Counted from the first letter of the stretch, positions 7,092-14,757 are shown. The stretch: 41,969 nt of DNA from Bacteroidota bacterium (GCA_023419095.1 JAEZYN010000031.1:1-41969), one strand, 5' to 3'. Translations and numbers: made by a program. The notes: a model not told the origin generated them from the sequence alone.

Positions 7092-8678
7092 ATGAACCCA
7101 GCGACTGTCTTACTTCTATTTGTCTTCGCCTACTTCATCGGGCTTTTGGTAATTTCTTATTTCACGAGCCGAAATGCCGATAACCAATCTTTTTTCATCG
7201 GTAACAAAAAAAGTAAATGGTGGCTTGTGGCGTTCGGGATGATCGGCACCAGCCTCAGCGGCGTTACCTTCATCTCGGTTCCGGGCACGGTAGGCAAGAT
7301 GACGGCGGGTGACTATCCTTTTGGCGGTTTCGAGTATTACATGATGGTGATCGGGTTTTTCCTGGGCTATTTTATTGTGGCCGCGGTGCTTTTACCGCTT
7401 TATTACCGCATGAACCTGACGTCGATTTACACCTATCTGGGCCGGCGGTTTAATGTGGAAGCGCACAAAATTGGTTCTCTGTTTTTTATAATTTCACGCT
7501 CAATTGGCGCCACCGCGCGGCTTTATCTGGTGGTGAACGTGCTGCAGATCTTTTTACTGGCAGATTTGGGAGTACCGTTTTGGCTTACCTCCGCTATTAT
7601 CCTGCTGATGGTTTTGCTCTATACTTTTGAAGGTGGCGTGAAAACAATCGTCATCACAGATACTTTGCAGACCTCGTTTATGATCCTGAGTTTGGTGGTT
7701 TGCATCGGTTTTATACTTTCAAATCTGAATCTGTCAGCCGGCGAAGCTTATTCTACTCTTGCTGCAAAAGACTATACTCATCTGATCAATTTAGATGTGA
7801 ACTCGAAGACTTTCTTCCTCAAAACTGTTCTGGGCGGCATGTTCATCACCATCGCGATGACCGGTCTGGACCAGGAAATGATGCAGAAAAACATTTCGGT
7901 CGATAACCTGAAAAATTCCAAAAAAAATATGCTCACGTTCGCGGCAACGCTGTTGGTCGTGAATCTTGCATTCCTTTTCCTCGGTGGGTTGCTTTACCTT
8001 TTCGCAATGGAGAACGGCGCGGTTTATTCGCAGATAGTAAGTGTGGTAAATGGAACTGAAACCGTCTCCAATGTATTTGGTTTTAAAGATGCCGCAAGCG
8101 GCGAAATAACCAATATAATGGGCGACGACCTTTTCCCGGCGCTCTCATTGCAAGGCTATTTTCCGCTGTTTATTGCGGTGATTTTCATTATCGGACTTAT
8201 CTCGGCACTCTTCCCGTCGGCGGACGGCGCACTTACCGCAGTGACAAGCTCATATTGCGTGGATTTGCTGAATATGAACGAGGACCAAACCAAAACTGAA
8301 AAGCAAAAGAAAAGGCTTCGTATGAAAATCCACCTGATCTTTACGACAATTTTCTTCATTCTGATTATGATCTTTAAAGCCATCAATGACAAATCGATTG
8401 TTTACCTGATCATGGAAGTTGCGGGCTACACCTATGGTCCACTGCTCGGGTTATTTGCCTTCGGAATCCTGACGAAATTTCAGATCACCCGCAAATACGC
8501 GATAATCGTGATCACACTTCTTGCACCGGTACTGACTTATTTACTCAACTACTGGGTTACTCAGCAGACGGATTATCGCATTGGTGTAGAACTGATTATC
8601 ATTAATGGCCTGCTGACATTTATTGGCCTGTGGCTTATCAGAAATAAACATTACAAACCTGCAACTTCTACTGTTTAA
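7092..8678 (+). CDS. Sodium:solute symporter (SSS family)
   Basis: A 528-residue inner-membrane protein of the SSS family, which imports a solute with Na+. The N-terminus (VLLLFVFAYFIGLLVISYFTSRNADNQSFFIGNKKSKW) is typical, with the first helix followed by the conserved F-x-G-x-(K/R) turn. About 13-14 hydrophobic helices follow. GMIGTSLSGVTFISVPG is the unwound first core helix, and SALFPSADGALTAVTSSY carries the Ser/Thr-rich Na+ site region. The ATG at 7092 was chosen because the frame upstream encodes Arg-rich sequence from the GC-rich repeat. The substrate is not evident; sugar, sialic acid or proline-like solutes are all possible. A bidirectional terminator follows. Confidence 0.9.
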   Translation: MNPATVLLLFVFAYFIGLLVISYFTSRNADNQSFFIGNKKSKWWLVAFGMIGTSLSGVTFISVPGTVGKMTAGDYPFGGFEYYMMVIGFFLGYFIVAAVLLPLYYRMNLTSIYTYLGRRFNVEAHKIGSLFFIISRSIGATARLYLVVNVLQIFLLADLGVPFWLTSAIILLMVLLYTFEGGVKTIVITDTLQTSFMILSLVVCIGFILSNLNLSAGEAYSTLAAKDYTHLINLDVNSKTFFLKTVLGGMFITIAMTGLDQEMMQKNISVDNLKNSKKNMLTFAATLLVVNLAFLFLGGLLYLFAMENGAVYSQIVSVVNGTETVSNVFGFKDAASGEITNIMGDDLFPALSLQGYFPLFIAVIFIIGLISALFPSADGALTAVTSSYCVDLLNMNEDQTKTEKQKKRLRMKIHLIFTTIFFILIMIFKAINDKSIVYLIMEVAGYTYGPLLGLFAFGILTKFQITRKYAIIVITLLAPVLTYLLNYWVTQQTDYRIGVELIIINGLLTFIGLWLIRNKHYKPATSTV

Positions 8679-8683
8679 AAATG

Positions 8684-8720
8684 AAAAAACCGTTTTCCGA
8701 AAGGAAACGGTTTTATTTTA
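8684..8720. terminator. Bidirectional terminator between convergent genes
   Basis: AAAACCGTTT (8686-8695) pairs with AAACGGTTTT (8705-8714), with inner CC/GG pairing. T-rich sequence follows and A-rich sequence precedes, so it can serve both the symporter gene and the YceI gene that ends at 8741. Confidence 0.88.
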
Positions 8721-8740
8721 ATTGAGCCAGGTTTTTTTAA

Positions 8741-9397
8741 TTACTTCGCGGAAGCTTTGATTAATATCTGAAGGTTCATTTCGTTTTTAATGAGTCCGTT
8801 TGCGAGCGGCATCTGGAATTTAACGCCAAAATCTTCGCGGTCGATGTCGCTGGGTTCTGTAGCAATCGTCACCACACCGTTGTTTTCGGAAACATTGGCG
8901 TTTAGCGTCGTCGGCTTGGTGATTCCTTTGATCGTGAGGTTTCCGGTGATCGCAGTGTTGTAGTCGCCGGTTGGGTTTTCTTTAATTTCTGTTATTTCAA
9001 AAGTGGCGGTCGGATACTTTTGTGTATCGAAAAAGTCCGCACTTTTTAGGTGTCCGATCAGTTTGGAGTTTTGTTCGGCATCATCTTTAAGATCTGTAGA
9101 AGTCATGGACGTCATGTCAGCCGTGAATTTTCCGCTTTCGAGCTTTCCCTCATGCATCGTGATCTCACCGCTTTCAAAATTTATGGTTCCGAAGTGGCTC
9201 ATGTTCTCGGATTTCACGATCTTAAAACCTTTCCATTCGATGCGGCTGTTTGCAGTGTCAATTCGGTAAGTCGCGCCGTCTTGTGAGGTCGCTACCGTCG
9301 CGGTTTCGCTGGAGACGGGTTTGTCTTTCGCACATGAAACTGCCGAAAGTGTCGCAAGCAACGCGGAAGCCGCCAGAAAAGAGGATATTTTATTCAT
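8741..9397 (-). CDS. YceI family lipoprotein
   Basis: A 218-residue YceI-like protein; the family forms a lipocalin-like barrel that binds isoprenoid-type lipids. The ATG at 9397 gives a classic lipoprotein signal (MNKISSFLAASALLATLSAVSC) with Cys at residue 22, so it is probably anchored in a membrane facing the periplasm. The YceI domain starts at about residue 41 (YRIDTANSRIEWKGFKI) and runs to the end, with the family motifs HLKSADFFDTQKYPTATFEI and GNLTIKGITKPTTL. A longer in-frame start at 9505 would put 36 unlikely residues before the signal peptide and overlap the divergent ABC gene. It is convergent with the symporter gene. Confidence 0.92.
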   Translation of the reverse strand: MNKISSFLAASALLATLSAVSCAKDKPVSSETATVATSQDGATYRIDTANSRIEWKGFKIVKSENMSHFGTINFESGEITMHEGKLESGKFTADMTSMTSTDLKDDAEQNSKLIGHLKSADFFDTQKYPTATFEITEIKENPTGDYNTAITGNLTIKGITKPTTLNANVSENNGVVTIATEPSDIDREDFGVKFQMPLANGLIKNEMNLQILIKASAK

Positions 9398-9459
9398 AAA
9401 AAGCTGGGATTTAATTGTTTTCGCTAAAATAATTAAATTATATTTAGGTTCAAAAATAT

Positions 9460-9467
9460 TATGTTTG
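9460..9467 (+). promoter_or_regulatory. Candidate -7 element, possibly giving a leaderless ABC transcript
   Basis: TATGTTTG matches TAnnTTTG exactly and ends four bases before the ATG at 9472. With normal spacing from -7 box to start site, transcription would begin at or within a base or two of the ATG. No -33 TTG is evident. Confidence 0.4.
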
Positions 9468-9471
9468 CAAA

Positions 9472-10413
9472 ATGCTGTTAGAAATTCGCCATCTTTCTTT
9501 TTCATATTCGCCGCAGCGGCCGCTTTTCCAAAATTTTAACCTTACCCTGGAGCGCGGACGCATTCTTGCGCTGGCAGGAGAAAGCGGTTGCGGCAAGTCA
9601 ACACTTTTGAGCATAATCTACGGACTGATAGACTGGCATGAGGGCGAAATTATCTTTGACGGAAAGCCCGTGTTTGGACCCAAGAAAAATATTGTGCCCG
9701 GCGAAAGCGGAATGAAGCTGGTCGCGCAGAATTACGATTTGATGCCGTATGCAACCGTCGCGGAAAATGTGGGTAAATTTATCTCAAATATCAATTTAAA
9801 AGAGAAGAAAGAACGTATTTCCGAACTGCTGGATGTCGTAGGTTTACTTGATTACGCCGATACTTTGCCTAAGTTTTTGAGTGGAGGACAGCAGCAGCGC
9901 GTTGCCATTGCGCGGGCACTTTCGGTTTTGCCCAAACTGCTTTTACTTGATGAACCGTTCAGCAACCTTGACTTTCCACGAAAGATGGAGCTTCGGGAAA
10001 AACTGTTCAGCTACGTTCGGAAAAAGGAAATCTCGCTGATAATTTCAACGCATGAAATCCAGGAAATCATGCCGTGGCTGGACCGGATTGCTGTTTTAAA
10101 AGAGGGTAGGCTCATCCAGAACGATAGACCAGAAGAAACCTTTAAAAATCCGTACAACGAATATGTGGCGCGACTTTTCGGTGAACTCAATGTTCTGACT
10201 GGAAGCCAAAAAACTTTGTTGAACGCACCAAAAACACTTTGTTATCCGCACGAATTGCAGTTATTCGAAAATGGCACAACAGCCGAGGTTTTAGAAAGCC
10301 GCTTTGCCGGAAGTTATTTTTGGACCAAGCTGAAAGTAAATGGAAATGAGCTCGTCATGTACGCTGACCGTCAACTACAAGGCTACGTGAATATAACCTA
10401 CAAAAGAAAGTAG
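9472..10413 (+). CDS. ABC importer ATP-binding protein (Fe3+/polyamine-type)
   Basis: A 313-residue cytoplasmic ATPase of an ABC importer. All nucleotide-binding motifs are present: Walker A GESGCGKST at 36-44, Q-loop VAQNYDL near 84-90, signature LSGGQQQ at 136-142, Walker B LLLLDEP at 156-162, and an H-loop in ISTHEIQE near 194. After about residue 235 a C-terminal extension with small beta strands (CYPHELQLFENGTTAEVLE, then LKVNGNELVMYADRQ) looks like a regulatory TOBE-type domain, as in FbpC/PotA ATPases. No permease or binding-protein gene is adjacent in the window, so the partner must be encoded elsewhere. It is divergent from yceI across 74 bases. Confidence 0.88.
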   Translation: MLLEIRHLSFSYSPQRPLFQNFNLTLERGRILALAGESGCGKSTLLSIIYGLIDWHEGEIIFDGKPVFGPKKNIVPGESGMKLVAQNYDLMPYATVAENVGKFISNINLKEKKERISELLDVVGLLDYADTLPKFLSGGQQQRVAIARALSVLPKLLLLDEPFSNLDFPRKMELREKLFSYVRKKEISLIISTHEIQEIMPWLDRIAVLKEGRLIQNDRPEETFKNPYNEYVARLFGELNVLTGSQKTLLNAPKTLCYPHELQLFENGTTAEVLESRFAGSYFWTKLKVNGNELVMYADRQLQGYVNITYKRK

Positions 10414-10531
10414 CTTACAAATTTTCCTAAAATTTCAATGAATTTAATCAGACATATTCAAAGTTTTTCGTAACTTTACTATCCTGTCTAAGGAAATCTT
10501 TGGTTAATTCTCTTTCTGCCTTTGAGACGAA

Positions 10532-10565
10532 GATTAGTCAGTTTGAAACTGACAATCGAGTTTTT
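10532..10565 (+). other. Strong intergenic hairpin with short T-tract, possible terminator or small RNA end
   Basis: GATT + GTCAGTTT (10532-10544) pairs with AAACTGAC + AATC (10546-10557), with one unpaired A, and is followed by GAGTTTTT. It lies about 120 bases after the ABC gene in a 229-base spacer (10414-10642) with no coding frame. TAACTTTA at 10471-10478 is a near match to the -7 consensus, so a short independent transcript is possible. Confidence 0.4.
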
Positions 10566-10603
10566 ATGAAACGGAACCCTGTCCAAATTTTTCCTTTTTT
10601 AAA

Positions 10604-10636
10604 ATAAGCGCTGCCAGAAAATCTGGCAGCGCTTTT
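10604..10636. terminator. Bidirectional terminator downstream of yjdM
   Basis: A perfect stem AAGCGCTGCCAGA (10606-10618) / TCTGGCAGCGCTT (10622-10634) around AAA has a T-tract on one side and an A-tract on the other. It lies directly after the stop of the minus-strand gene at 10643. Confidence 0.92.
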
Positions 10637-10642
10637 ATATTT

Positions 10643-10975
10643 TTAGGCTTTCTTTACGAACTCAGATCTTAGGGCCATTGCACCAAATCCATCGATCTTA
10701 CAATCGATATTGTGGTCGCTGTCGGGCCGCAGTCTTATATTTTTTACTTTGGTACCGGCTTTTACAGGCTTTGGTGCGCCTTTTACGGGAAGGTCTTTCA
10801 TTACGATTACAGAATCTCCGTCGGCCAGGGCGTTACCGTTCATATCCAGAATGGCATCGCTTTGCTCGGTTTCGCTGGGGTTCCATTCATGGAAACATTG
10901 GGAACACACCATCAATTCGTCCTGGGCATACGTAAACTCCGAATGGCACTTAGGACAGGTAACGCTTTCGCTCAT
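10643..10975 (-). CDS. yjdM: YjdM/PhnA family zinc-ribbon protein
   Basis: A 110-residue protein matching E. coli YjdM (formerly PhnA) along its length. Residues 1-40 form a zinc ribbon with CPKC and CSQC pairs (C7, C10, C24, C27). The rest is the conserved core with NALADGDSVIVMKDL and the near-invariant ending GTKVKNIRL...DHNIDCKIDGFGAMALRSEFVKK. The family was named from a phosphonate locus, but its biochemical role is uncertain and it is not phosphonoacetate hydrolase. The ATG at 10975 was chosen because it starts the conserved MSESVTCPKC; a 13-residue upstream extension is not conserved in type. No phosphonate genes are nearby. Confidence 0.93.
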   Translation of the reverse strand: MSESVTCPKCHSEFTYAQDELMVCSQCFHEWNPSETEQSDAILDMNGNALADGDSVIVMKDLPVKGAPKPVKAGTKVKNIRLRPDSDHNIDCKIDGFGAMALRSEFVKKA

Positions 10976-11080
10976 AGTTGTTGTTTTGGCAAAGATATTC
11001 AAAAAAAACGGCAACAGAAGTCCTTAGCCACGGTCGTTAAAGAGTTTTGCCGGTTTTAGTGTGGCCGAAACTTTAGACAT

Positions 11081-11109
11081 AAAAAAACCACCTGCAGATA
11101 CAAGTGGTT
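11081..11109 (-). terminator. Terminator of the tRNA-Ala transcript
   Basis: Read on the minus strand, AACCACTTG and CAGGTGGTT form a 9-bp stem with one wobble and a six-base loop. It is followed by seven T residues, just downstream of the tRNA. Confidence 0.88.
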
Positions 11110-11113
11110 ATAG

Positions 11114-11187
11114 TGGAGGATATCGGGATCGAACCGACCACCTTTAGACTGCCAGTCTAACGCTCTAGCCAGATGAGCTAATCCCCC
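11114..11187 (-). tRNA. tRNA-Ala (anticodon GGC)
   Basis: On the minus strand the 74-base sequence folds as a full cloverleaf. The acceptor stem GGGGGAT/ATCCTCC contains the G3:U70 pair that marks alanine tRNAs, with discriminator base A73. The anticodon stem TTAGA/TCTAA encloses the loop CTGGCAG, giving anticodon GGC, which reads GCC/GCU. The T loop has GGTTCGATCCC. CCA is not encoded. A terminator follows. Confidence 0.96.
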
Positions 11188-11299
11188 ATGATAAAGATTT
11201 CAGGCCGGCCTGAAATTTTAGGTTTGCAATTATACAAATAATTTGTCTGATGTTGCAAGTACTTTGTACAGTATTTACAATGGTCCGCGTGCATAATTC

Positions 11300-12103
11300 T
11301 TACTCTGCTTTCTTCTGTGCGACAAGCGAAAATATATGTGGGGCCTTACCGCCAAGTTGCGGTATCCGGAATTTTCCGGGTTCAAATTCTTCATTATGCC
11401 GGAAACATGCGTACGGCGACCAATTATATTCGCGGAAAGAGAGCAGCTCCATGTTTGCATTGATAAGACTTGTAAAAACCTCCGACGTAGGATGATTCCA
11501 TGATACTTCCTGCTGCACAAGTTCAGCGGATTGGTCAGCATAGGTACCTTCATAAGTTTCGCTGATGGCTTCCTCGTTAAAATAGCTGTATTGGATGTGC
11601 GTGAATTCATCGTCGAACATCCAGACGAAAGGATGAAATTCAACAAAGATGAATCTACCACCCGGCATTAGGAAATGTGAAATTACGTTCGCCCATTTGT
11701 CGAGATCGGGCAGCCAGCCGATCGTGCCGTAGCTTGTATACACGATATCGAATTTCCCATCCAGCAATTCGGGAAGTTCATAGACATCTGAAACCACGAA
11801 TCGCGTCTTTGTTCCACATTTCGAGGCAAGTTCGGCAGCGGCTTCAATGGCTTTGTCCGAAAGGTCAATCCCGGTTACAATTGCGCCCATTCGTGACAGC
11901 GAAATCGAATCCTGACCGAAATGGCACTGCAGGTGCAGCACTTTTTTGTCCTTAATATCGCCCAGAAGTTCAAGTTCAATAGAATTTAAAGACGTTCGTC
12001 CTGCAACAAATTCGTCAACAAAATAGAACTCCGATTTCAGGTGGTGCCCGACTTTATTGTTCCACGCGTTGCGGTTGATCTCGATATAATTTTCCGGGGT
12101 CAC
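11300..12103 (-). CDS. Class I SAM-dependent methyltransferase
   Basis: A 267-residue cytoplasmic methyltransferase of the Methyltransf_11/25 type. After an N-terminal helical cap (INRNAWNNKVGHHLKSEFY), motif I is VLHLQCHFGQDSISLSRMG near residues 55-73. The acidic residue binding the SAM ribose is in VTGIDLSDKAIEAA near 77-90. The motif around VVSDVYELPE binds the adenine side, and FDIVYTSYGTIGWLPDL is the post-I region. The glycine-rich loop reads LQCHFGQ rather than the classic GxGxG, as in other family members. The frame opens at a GTG at 12103 with no earlier ATG. The substrate is unknown. Confidence 0.87.
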   Translation of the reverse strand: MTPENYIEINRNAWNNKVGHHLKSEFYFVDEFVAGRTSLNSIELELLGDIKDKKVLHLQCHFGQDSISLSRMGAIVTGIDLSDKAIEAAAELASKCGTKTRFVVSDVYELPELLDGKFDIVYTSYGTIGWLPDLDKWANVISHFLMPGGRFIFVEFHPFVWMFDDEFTHIQYSYFNEEAISETYEGTYADQSAELVQQEVSWNHPTSEVFTSLINANMELLSFREYNWSPYACFRHNEEFEPGKFRIPQLGGKAPHIFSLVAQKKAE

Positions 12104-12154
12104 TGCTTTTAACTTTAATTTTTTTTAATTGCTTATAGAATGTTTTCTGGCCGG

Positions 12155-12319
12155 TTATCTCAAAACAAAATAATAAAGTAAGACCCAGAGTGAGATAAAA
12201 AACAATCCCGGATACAATACCGATTTAAAGGTGGCGCGGTCTTTCTTCCAGAAAAACAGGTAGACCAGGAATCCCACGAAAACTGCTGTGAGAATAGCTG
12301 GTAGTATCATGAATGCCAT
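12155..12319 (-). CDS. Small two-helix membrane protein (54 aa)
   Basis: A short frame from ATG 12319 to TAA 12155 encodes MAFMILPAILTAVFVGFLVY, then a charged stretch LFFWKKDRATFKSV and a second hydrophobic segment LYPGLFFISLWVLLYYFVLR. The shape is two membrane helices joined by a positively charged loop. By the positive-inside rule both ends would lie outside and the loop in the cytoplasm. I do not recognise a named family. It runs the same way as the methyltransferase and ends 52 bases upstream of its start. Codon choice looks like neighbouring genes. ATG at codon 4 is an alternative start. Confidence 0.6.
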   Translation of the reverse strand: MAFMILPAILTAVFVGFLVYLFFWKKDRATFKSVLYPGLFFISLWVLLYYFVLR

Positions 12320-12475
12320 AATGAAGGATTTTTAGGTTAAAATATTTTCAGATTAGGATGCTGCACGAAATGATGTTATTCTGAACGCTGATAAACGTAG
12401 ATAAAATTTATAACGTTTAAGCGATAATTTTTATGACATAATTTGGTTTTCGCCGATTATCAGCGACCGTGTGCC

Positions 12476-12483
12476 TAGGTTTG
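12476..12483 (+). promoter_or_regulatory. Candidate -7 element for the small Cys protein
   Basis: TAGGTTTG fits TAnnTTTG and lies 35 bases before the ATG at 12519. The -33 region is not convincing. Confidence 0.3.
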
Positions 12484-12518
12484 CCATTTTGTTTAAATTC
12501 GGCAACTAAACAATTTGA

Positions 12519-12734
12519 ATGAAATTTCTCTATCTATTCCTCTTTACATTTCTACTGAATGCCGGCGGCACCTATAACCAAACCAGTGTATACCTATGCG
12601 ACAGCAGCGGCGGCAAAAAATACCACTACAAGAAAAACTGCCGTGGCTTGTTGAACTGCAAGCACGAAATTGTGAAAGTTACCTTAAAGAAAGCACAATC
12701 TCTTGGCAAAACGATTTGCGGGCACGAAGATTAA
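12519..12734 (+). CDS. Small secreted Cys/His-motif protein (71 aa)
   Basis: The product has a hydrophobic N-terminal signal (MKFLYLFLFTFLLNAGG). A compact domain follows with VYLCDSSGGKKYHYKKNCRGLLNCKHEIVKV and ALKKAQ-like/GKTICG segments. The pattern KYHxxxCRxLxxC...Cx resembles the small zinc-binding-like motif found at the end of some ComEC-type and nuclease proteins, and this stand-alone version is common in Bacteroidetes from memory. Function is unknown; export to the periplasm is inferred from the signal. Its stop overlaps that of hisS by four bases (TTAA), tail to tail. Confidence 0.75.
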   Translation: MKFLYLFLFTFLLNAGGTYNQTSVYLCDSSGGKKYHYKKNCRGLLNCKHEIVKVTLKKAQSLGKTICGHED

Positions 12735-14083
12735 TTGTTAAGGAAAGCCTCGAGTTTTAAGGTTTGCTGTTCGCCGCTCAATAAATCTTTAACGGTAATG
12801 TTGCCATCGGCAATCTCCTGTTCGCCAAAGAAAACGAGATTTGGAATGCCTTTCTTTTCGGCATAGCTAAACTGCTTCTTTAACTTCGAAGATTCGGGAT
12901 AAAGTTCTGCAGATATACCATTTAAGCGTAGTCTGGAAATGACTTTACTGGCTTCCAGTGCTTCGTTTTCGCCATAATTGGCAAAAAGATATTTTACAGT
13001 ATTGGCTGCATTCTCGGGGAATAAACCCAGTTCTTCCATTACGAGATAAATTCGGTCGAGGCCGAATGAAATTCCGATGCCCGGAATGTTTTTCACCCCG
13101 AAAACTTCAGTAAGATTATCGTACCGTCCACCGCCGCCTATGGATCCCATTGCGACGTTATTGGCCTTTACCTCGAAGATCGCACCCGTATAATAATCCA
13201 GGCCGCGCGCGAGTGTAATATCAAATTTCAGGTTTTCTGCTGAAATTCCCAGTTGAAGACATTTTGTTAAAACGAATTCCAACTCGGTAACGCCGGCAGT
13301 ACCGGTTTCGTTCCCTTCAAACTTTGCTTTAAGTTCTTTTACACTATCGAGTGCGTCACTGCTTTGGCTAAATAAGAAATCGAGCTTATCGATAGAGCCC
13401 TGCGAGATATTTTTTTCGAGAAGTTCTTTGATAACGCCTTCTTTCCCGATTTTGTCGAGTTTGTCCAGCACAACGGTAAAATCGATAAGCTGCTCGGAAA
13501 TCCCTGCGTATTCTGCGAGACCTGACAGTATTTTACGGTTATTCAGATGAATGGTAACAGGAATCTGTAATTCAGAAAAAGACTTTAGATACAGTTGAAC
13601 GAGTTCAACTTCCTGCCACAGGCTTTCGCTTCCCACCACGTCAGCGTCACATTGATAGAACTCGCGGAAGCGGCCTTTTTGCGGGCGGTCGGCACGCCAG
13701 ACCGGTTGGATCTGGTAGCGTTTGTACGGAAATGTCATTTGGCCATGATTCATAGCAACAAAACGGGCGAATGGCACCGTGAGGTCGTAGCGCAGGGCTT
13801 TTTCCGAAATCTGTGCGATTAATTTCTGTGAGTTTTTTTCCGACCAGTCAGTCTCATTGGTTTTAGAAGCATAATCACCCGAATTCAGAATTTTAAAGAT
13901 CAGCCGGTCGCCTTCTTCTCCGTATTTTCCGGTAAGCGTAGCCAGGTTTTCGAAGCTGGGCGTCTCCAATGGCTGGAAACCAAAAAGCTCAAAATTTTTC
14001 TGTAAAACGGTAATAATGGCTCTTCTGTTAATGACTTCGTTTGCGGTAAAATCGCGCGTTCCTTTGGCTAAGCTTGGCTTCAT
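12731..14083 (-). CDS. hisS: Histidyl-tRNA synthetase
   Basis: Charges tRNA-His. The 450-residue class II synthetase starts MKPSLAKGTRDF. Motif 1 region ETPSFENLATLTGKYGEEGDRLIFK is followed by ALRYDLTVPFARFVA, motif 2 with PVWRADRPQKGRFREFYQCDADVVG, and the histidine-specific motif RGLDYYTGAIFEV near residue 290. Motif 3 is GIGISFGLDRIYLVM, and the C-terminal anticodon-binding domain occupies the last ~90 residues. Length is normal for the bacteroidete type. It is monocistronic by appearance, with a 141-base spacer upstream and convergent overlap with the small Cys gene downstream. Confidence 0.97.
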   Translation of the reverse strand: MKPSLAKGTRDFTANEVINRRAIITVLQKNFELFGFQPLETPSFENLATLTGKYGEEGDRLIFKILNSGDYASKTNETDWSEKNSQKLIAQISEKALRYDLTVPFARFVAMNHGQMTFPYKRYQIQPVWRADRPQKGRFREFYQCDADVVGSESLWQEVELVQLYLKSFSELQIPVTIHLNNRKILSGLAEYAGISEQLIDFTVVLDKLDKIGKEGVIKELLEKNISQGSIDKLDFLFSQSSDALDSVKELKAKFEGNETGTAGVTELEFVLTKCLQLGISAENLKFDITLARGLDYYTGAIFEVKANNVAMGSIGGGGRYDNLTEVFGVKNIPGIGISFGLDRIYLVMEELGLFPENAANTVKYLFANYGENEALEASKVISRLRLNGISAELYPESSKLKKQFSYAEKKGIPNLVFFGEQEIADGNITVKDLLSGEQQTLKLEAFLNN

Positions 14084-14139
14084 TAAATAAATTGTTTATT
14101 AAGTGCGGCAGATGTAATATCTTTCAGCAATATAAGTTG

Positions 14140-14147
14140 CAAAAATA
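14140..14147 (-). promoter_or_regulatory. Candidate -7 element for hisS
   Basis: Minus-strand TATTTTTG matches TAnnTTTG and would give a leader of about 50 bases before the hisS ATG at 14083. The -33 element is not clear. Confidence 0.35.
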
Positions 14148-14224
14148 AACATTTGCCGCGACGTAAACAGCTTTCAACAAAACAGTCTTGGCCAATACAG
14201 CGAACCTCCAAGATTAACCGTTAT

Positions 14225-14674
14225 TTATACTTCTTCCAGCAAACCGATGATCTCTGCGCCGTAATTTTCGATTTTATGTTTTCCGAAGCCTTTGATGCTG
14301 CACAATTCTTCTTTTTTCGCAGGTTTGTATTTCGCAATAGACAACAGCTCATTATTCGTCGCGATGAAATAAACAGGGAGATTTTGATCTTTGGCTTTCT
14401 CGCTGCGCCATATTTTCAGTAATTCCAGGATTTTTATTTCATCAGGATTCAGTTCTTCGTCTTTCGTCGCTGCATATTTTTCGGTTTTTGCTTCATTCAC
14501 GCTCATCTTCGTTTCTTCATAGTACAGGATCACAGACCAGTAAGCTTCGTCATCGCGAACGAAAGCAGATTCATATTTTAAGACGTTGTTGTGCTGCAGA
14601 AAGCGGTCGAGAACGCTCTGATCAGCATGGATAAACTCTTCCGAAAGGCGGATTTTCAGGATTTTTACTTTCAT
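14225..14674 (-). CDS. HRDC domain protein
   Basis: A 149-residue protein whose C-terminal ~75 residues form an HRDC (helicase and RNaseD C-terminal) domain. Visible are ELNPDEIKILELLKIWRSEKA, then LPVYFIATNNELLSIAKYKP and ELCSIKGFGKHKIENYGAEII, the helical nucleic-acid-binding module also found at the end of RecQ. The N-terminal half (MKVKILKIRLSEEFIHADQ...) has alternating strands and helices I do not recognise. No helicase or nuclease domain is present. Start choice is uncertain: ATGs at 14674, 14695 and 14725 are in frame. I chose 14674 because the upstream part overlaps a strong dyad. It may act as an adaptor on DNA or RNA. Confidence 0.78.
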   Translation of the reverse strand: MKVKILKIRLSEEFIHADQSVLDRFLQHNNVLKYESAFVRDDEAYWSVILYYEETKMSVNEAKTEKYAATKDEELNPDEIKILELLKIWRSEKAKDQNLPVYFIATNNELLSIAKYKPAKKEELCSIKGFGKHKIENYGAEIIGLLEEV

Positions 14675-14694
14675 GACATTGTGTTTTGGTTTCA

Positions 14695-14725
14695 TTGCAC
14701 CGCCCGCTTTGAAGGAACGGTGCAA
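14695..14725. promoter_or_regulatory. Perfect 8-bp dyad in the leader of the HRDC gene
   Basis: TTGCACCG (14695-14702) and CGGTGCAA (14718-14725) are exact inverted repeats separated by 15 bases, just upstream of the chosen start. It could be an operator or an mRNA hairpin. No T-tract follows, so it does not look like a terminator. Confidence 0.4.
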
Positions 14726-14757
14726 CGAAAGTGAATAAAATTGTATGGATTTCAGTG

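Noticed and set aside
9398..9505. Longer N-terminus for the YceI protein
   Set aside because: It puts 36 residues ahead of a perfect lipoprotein signal and overlaps the divergent ABC gene.
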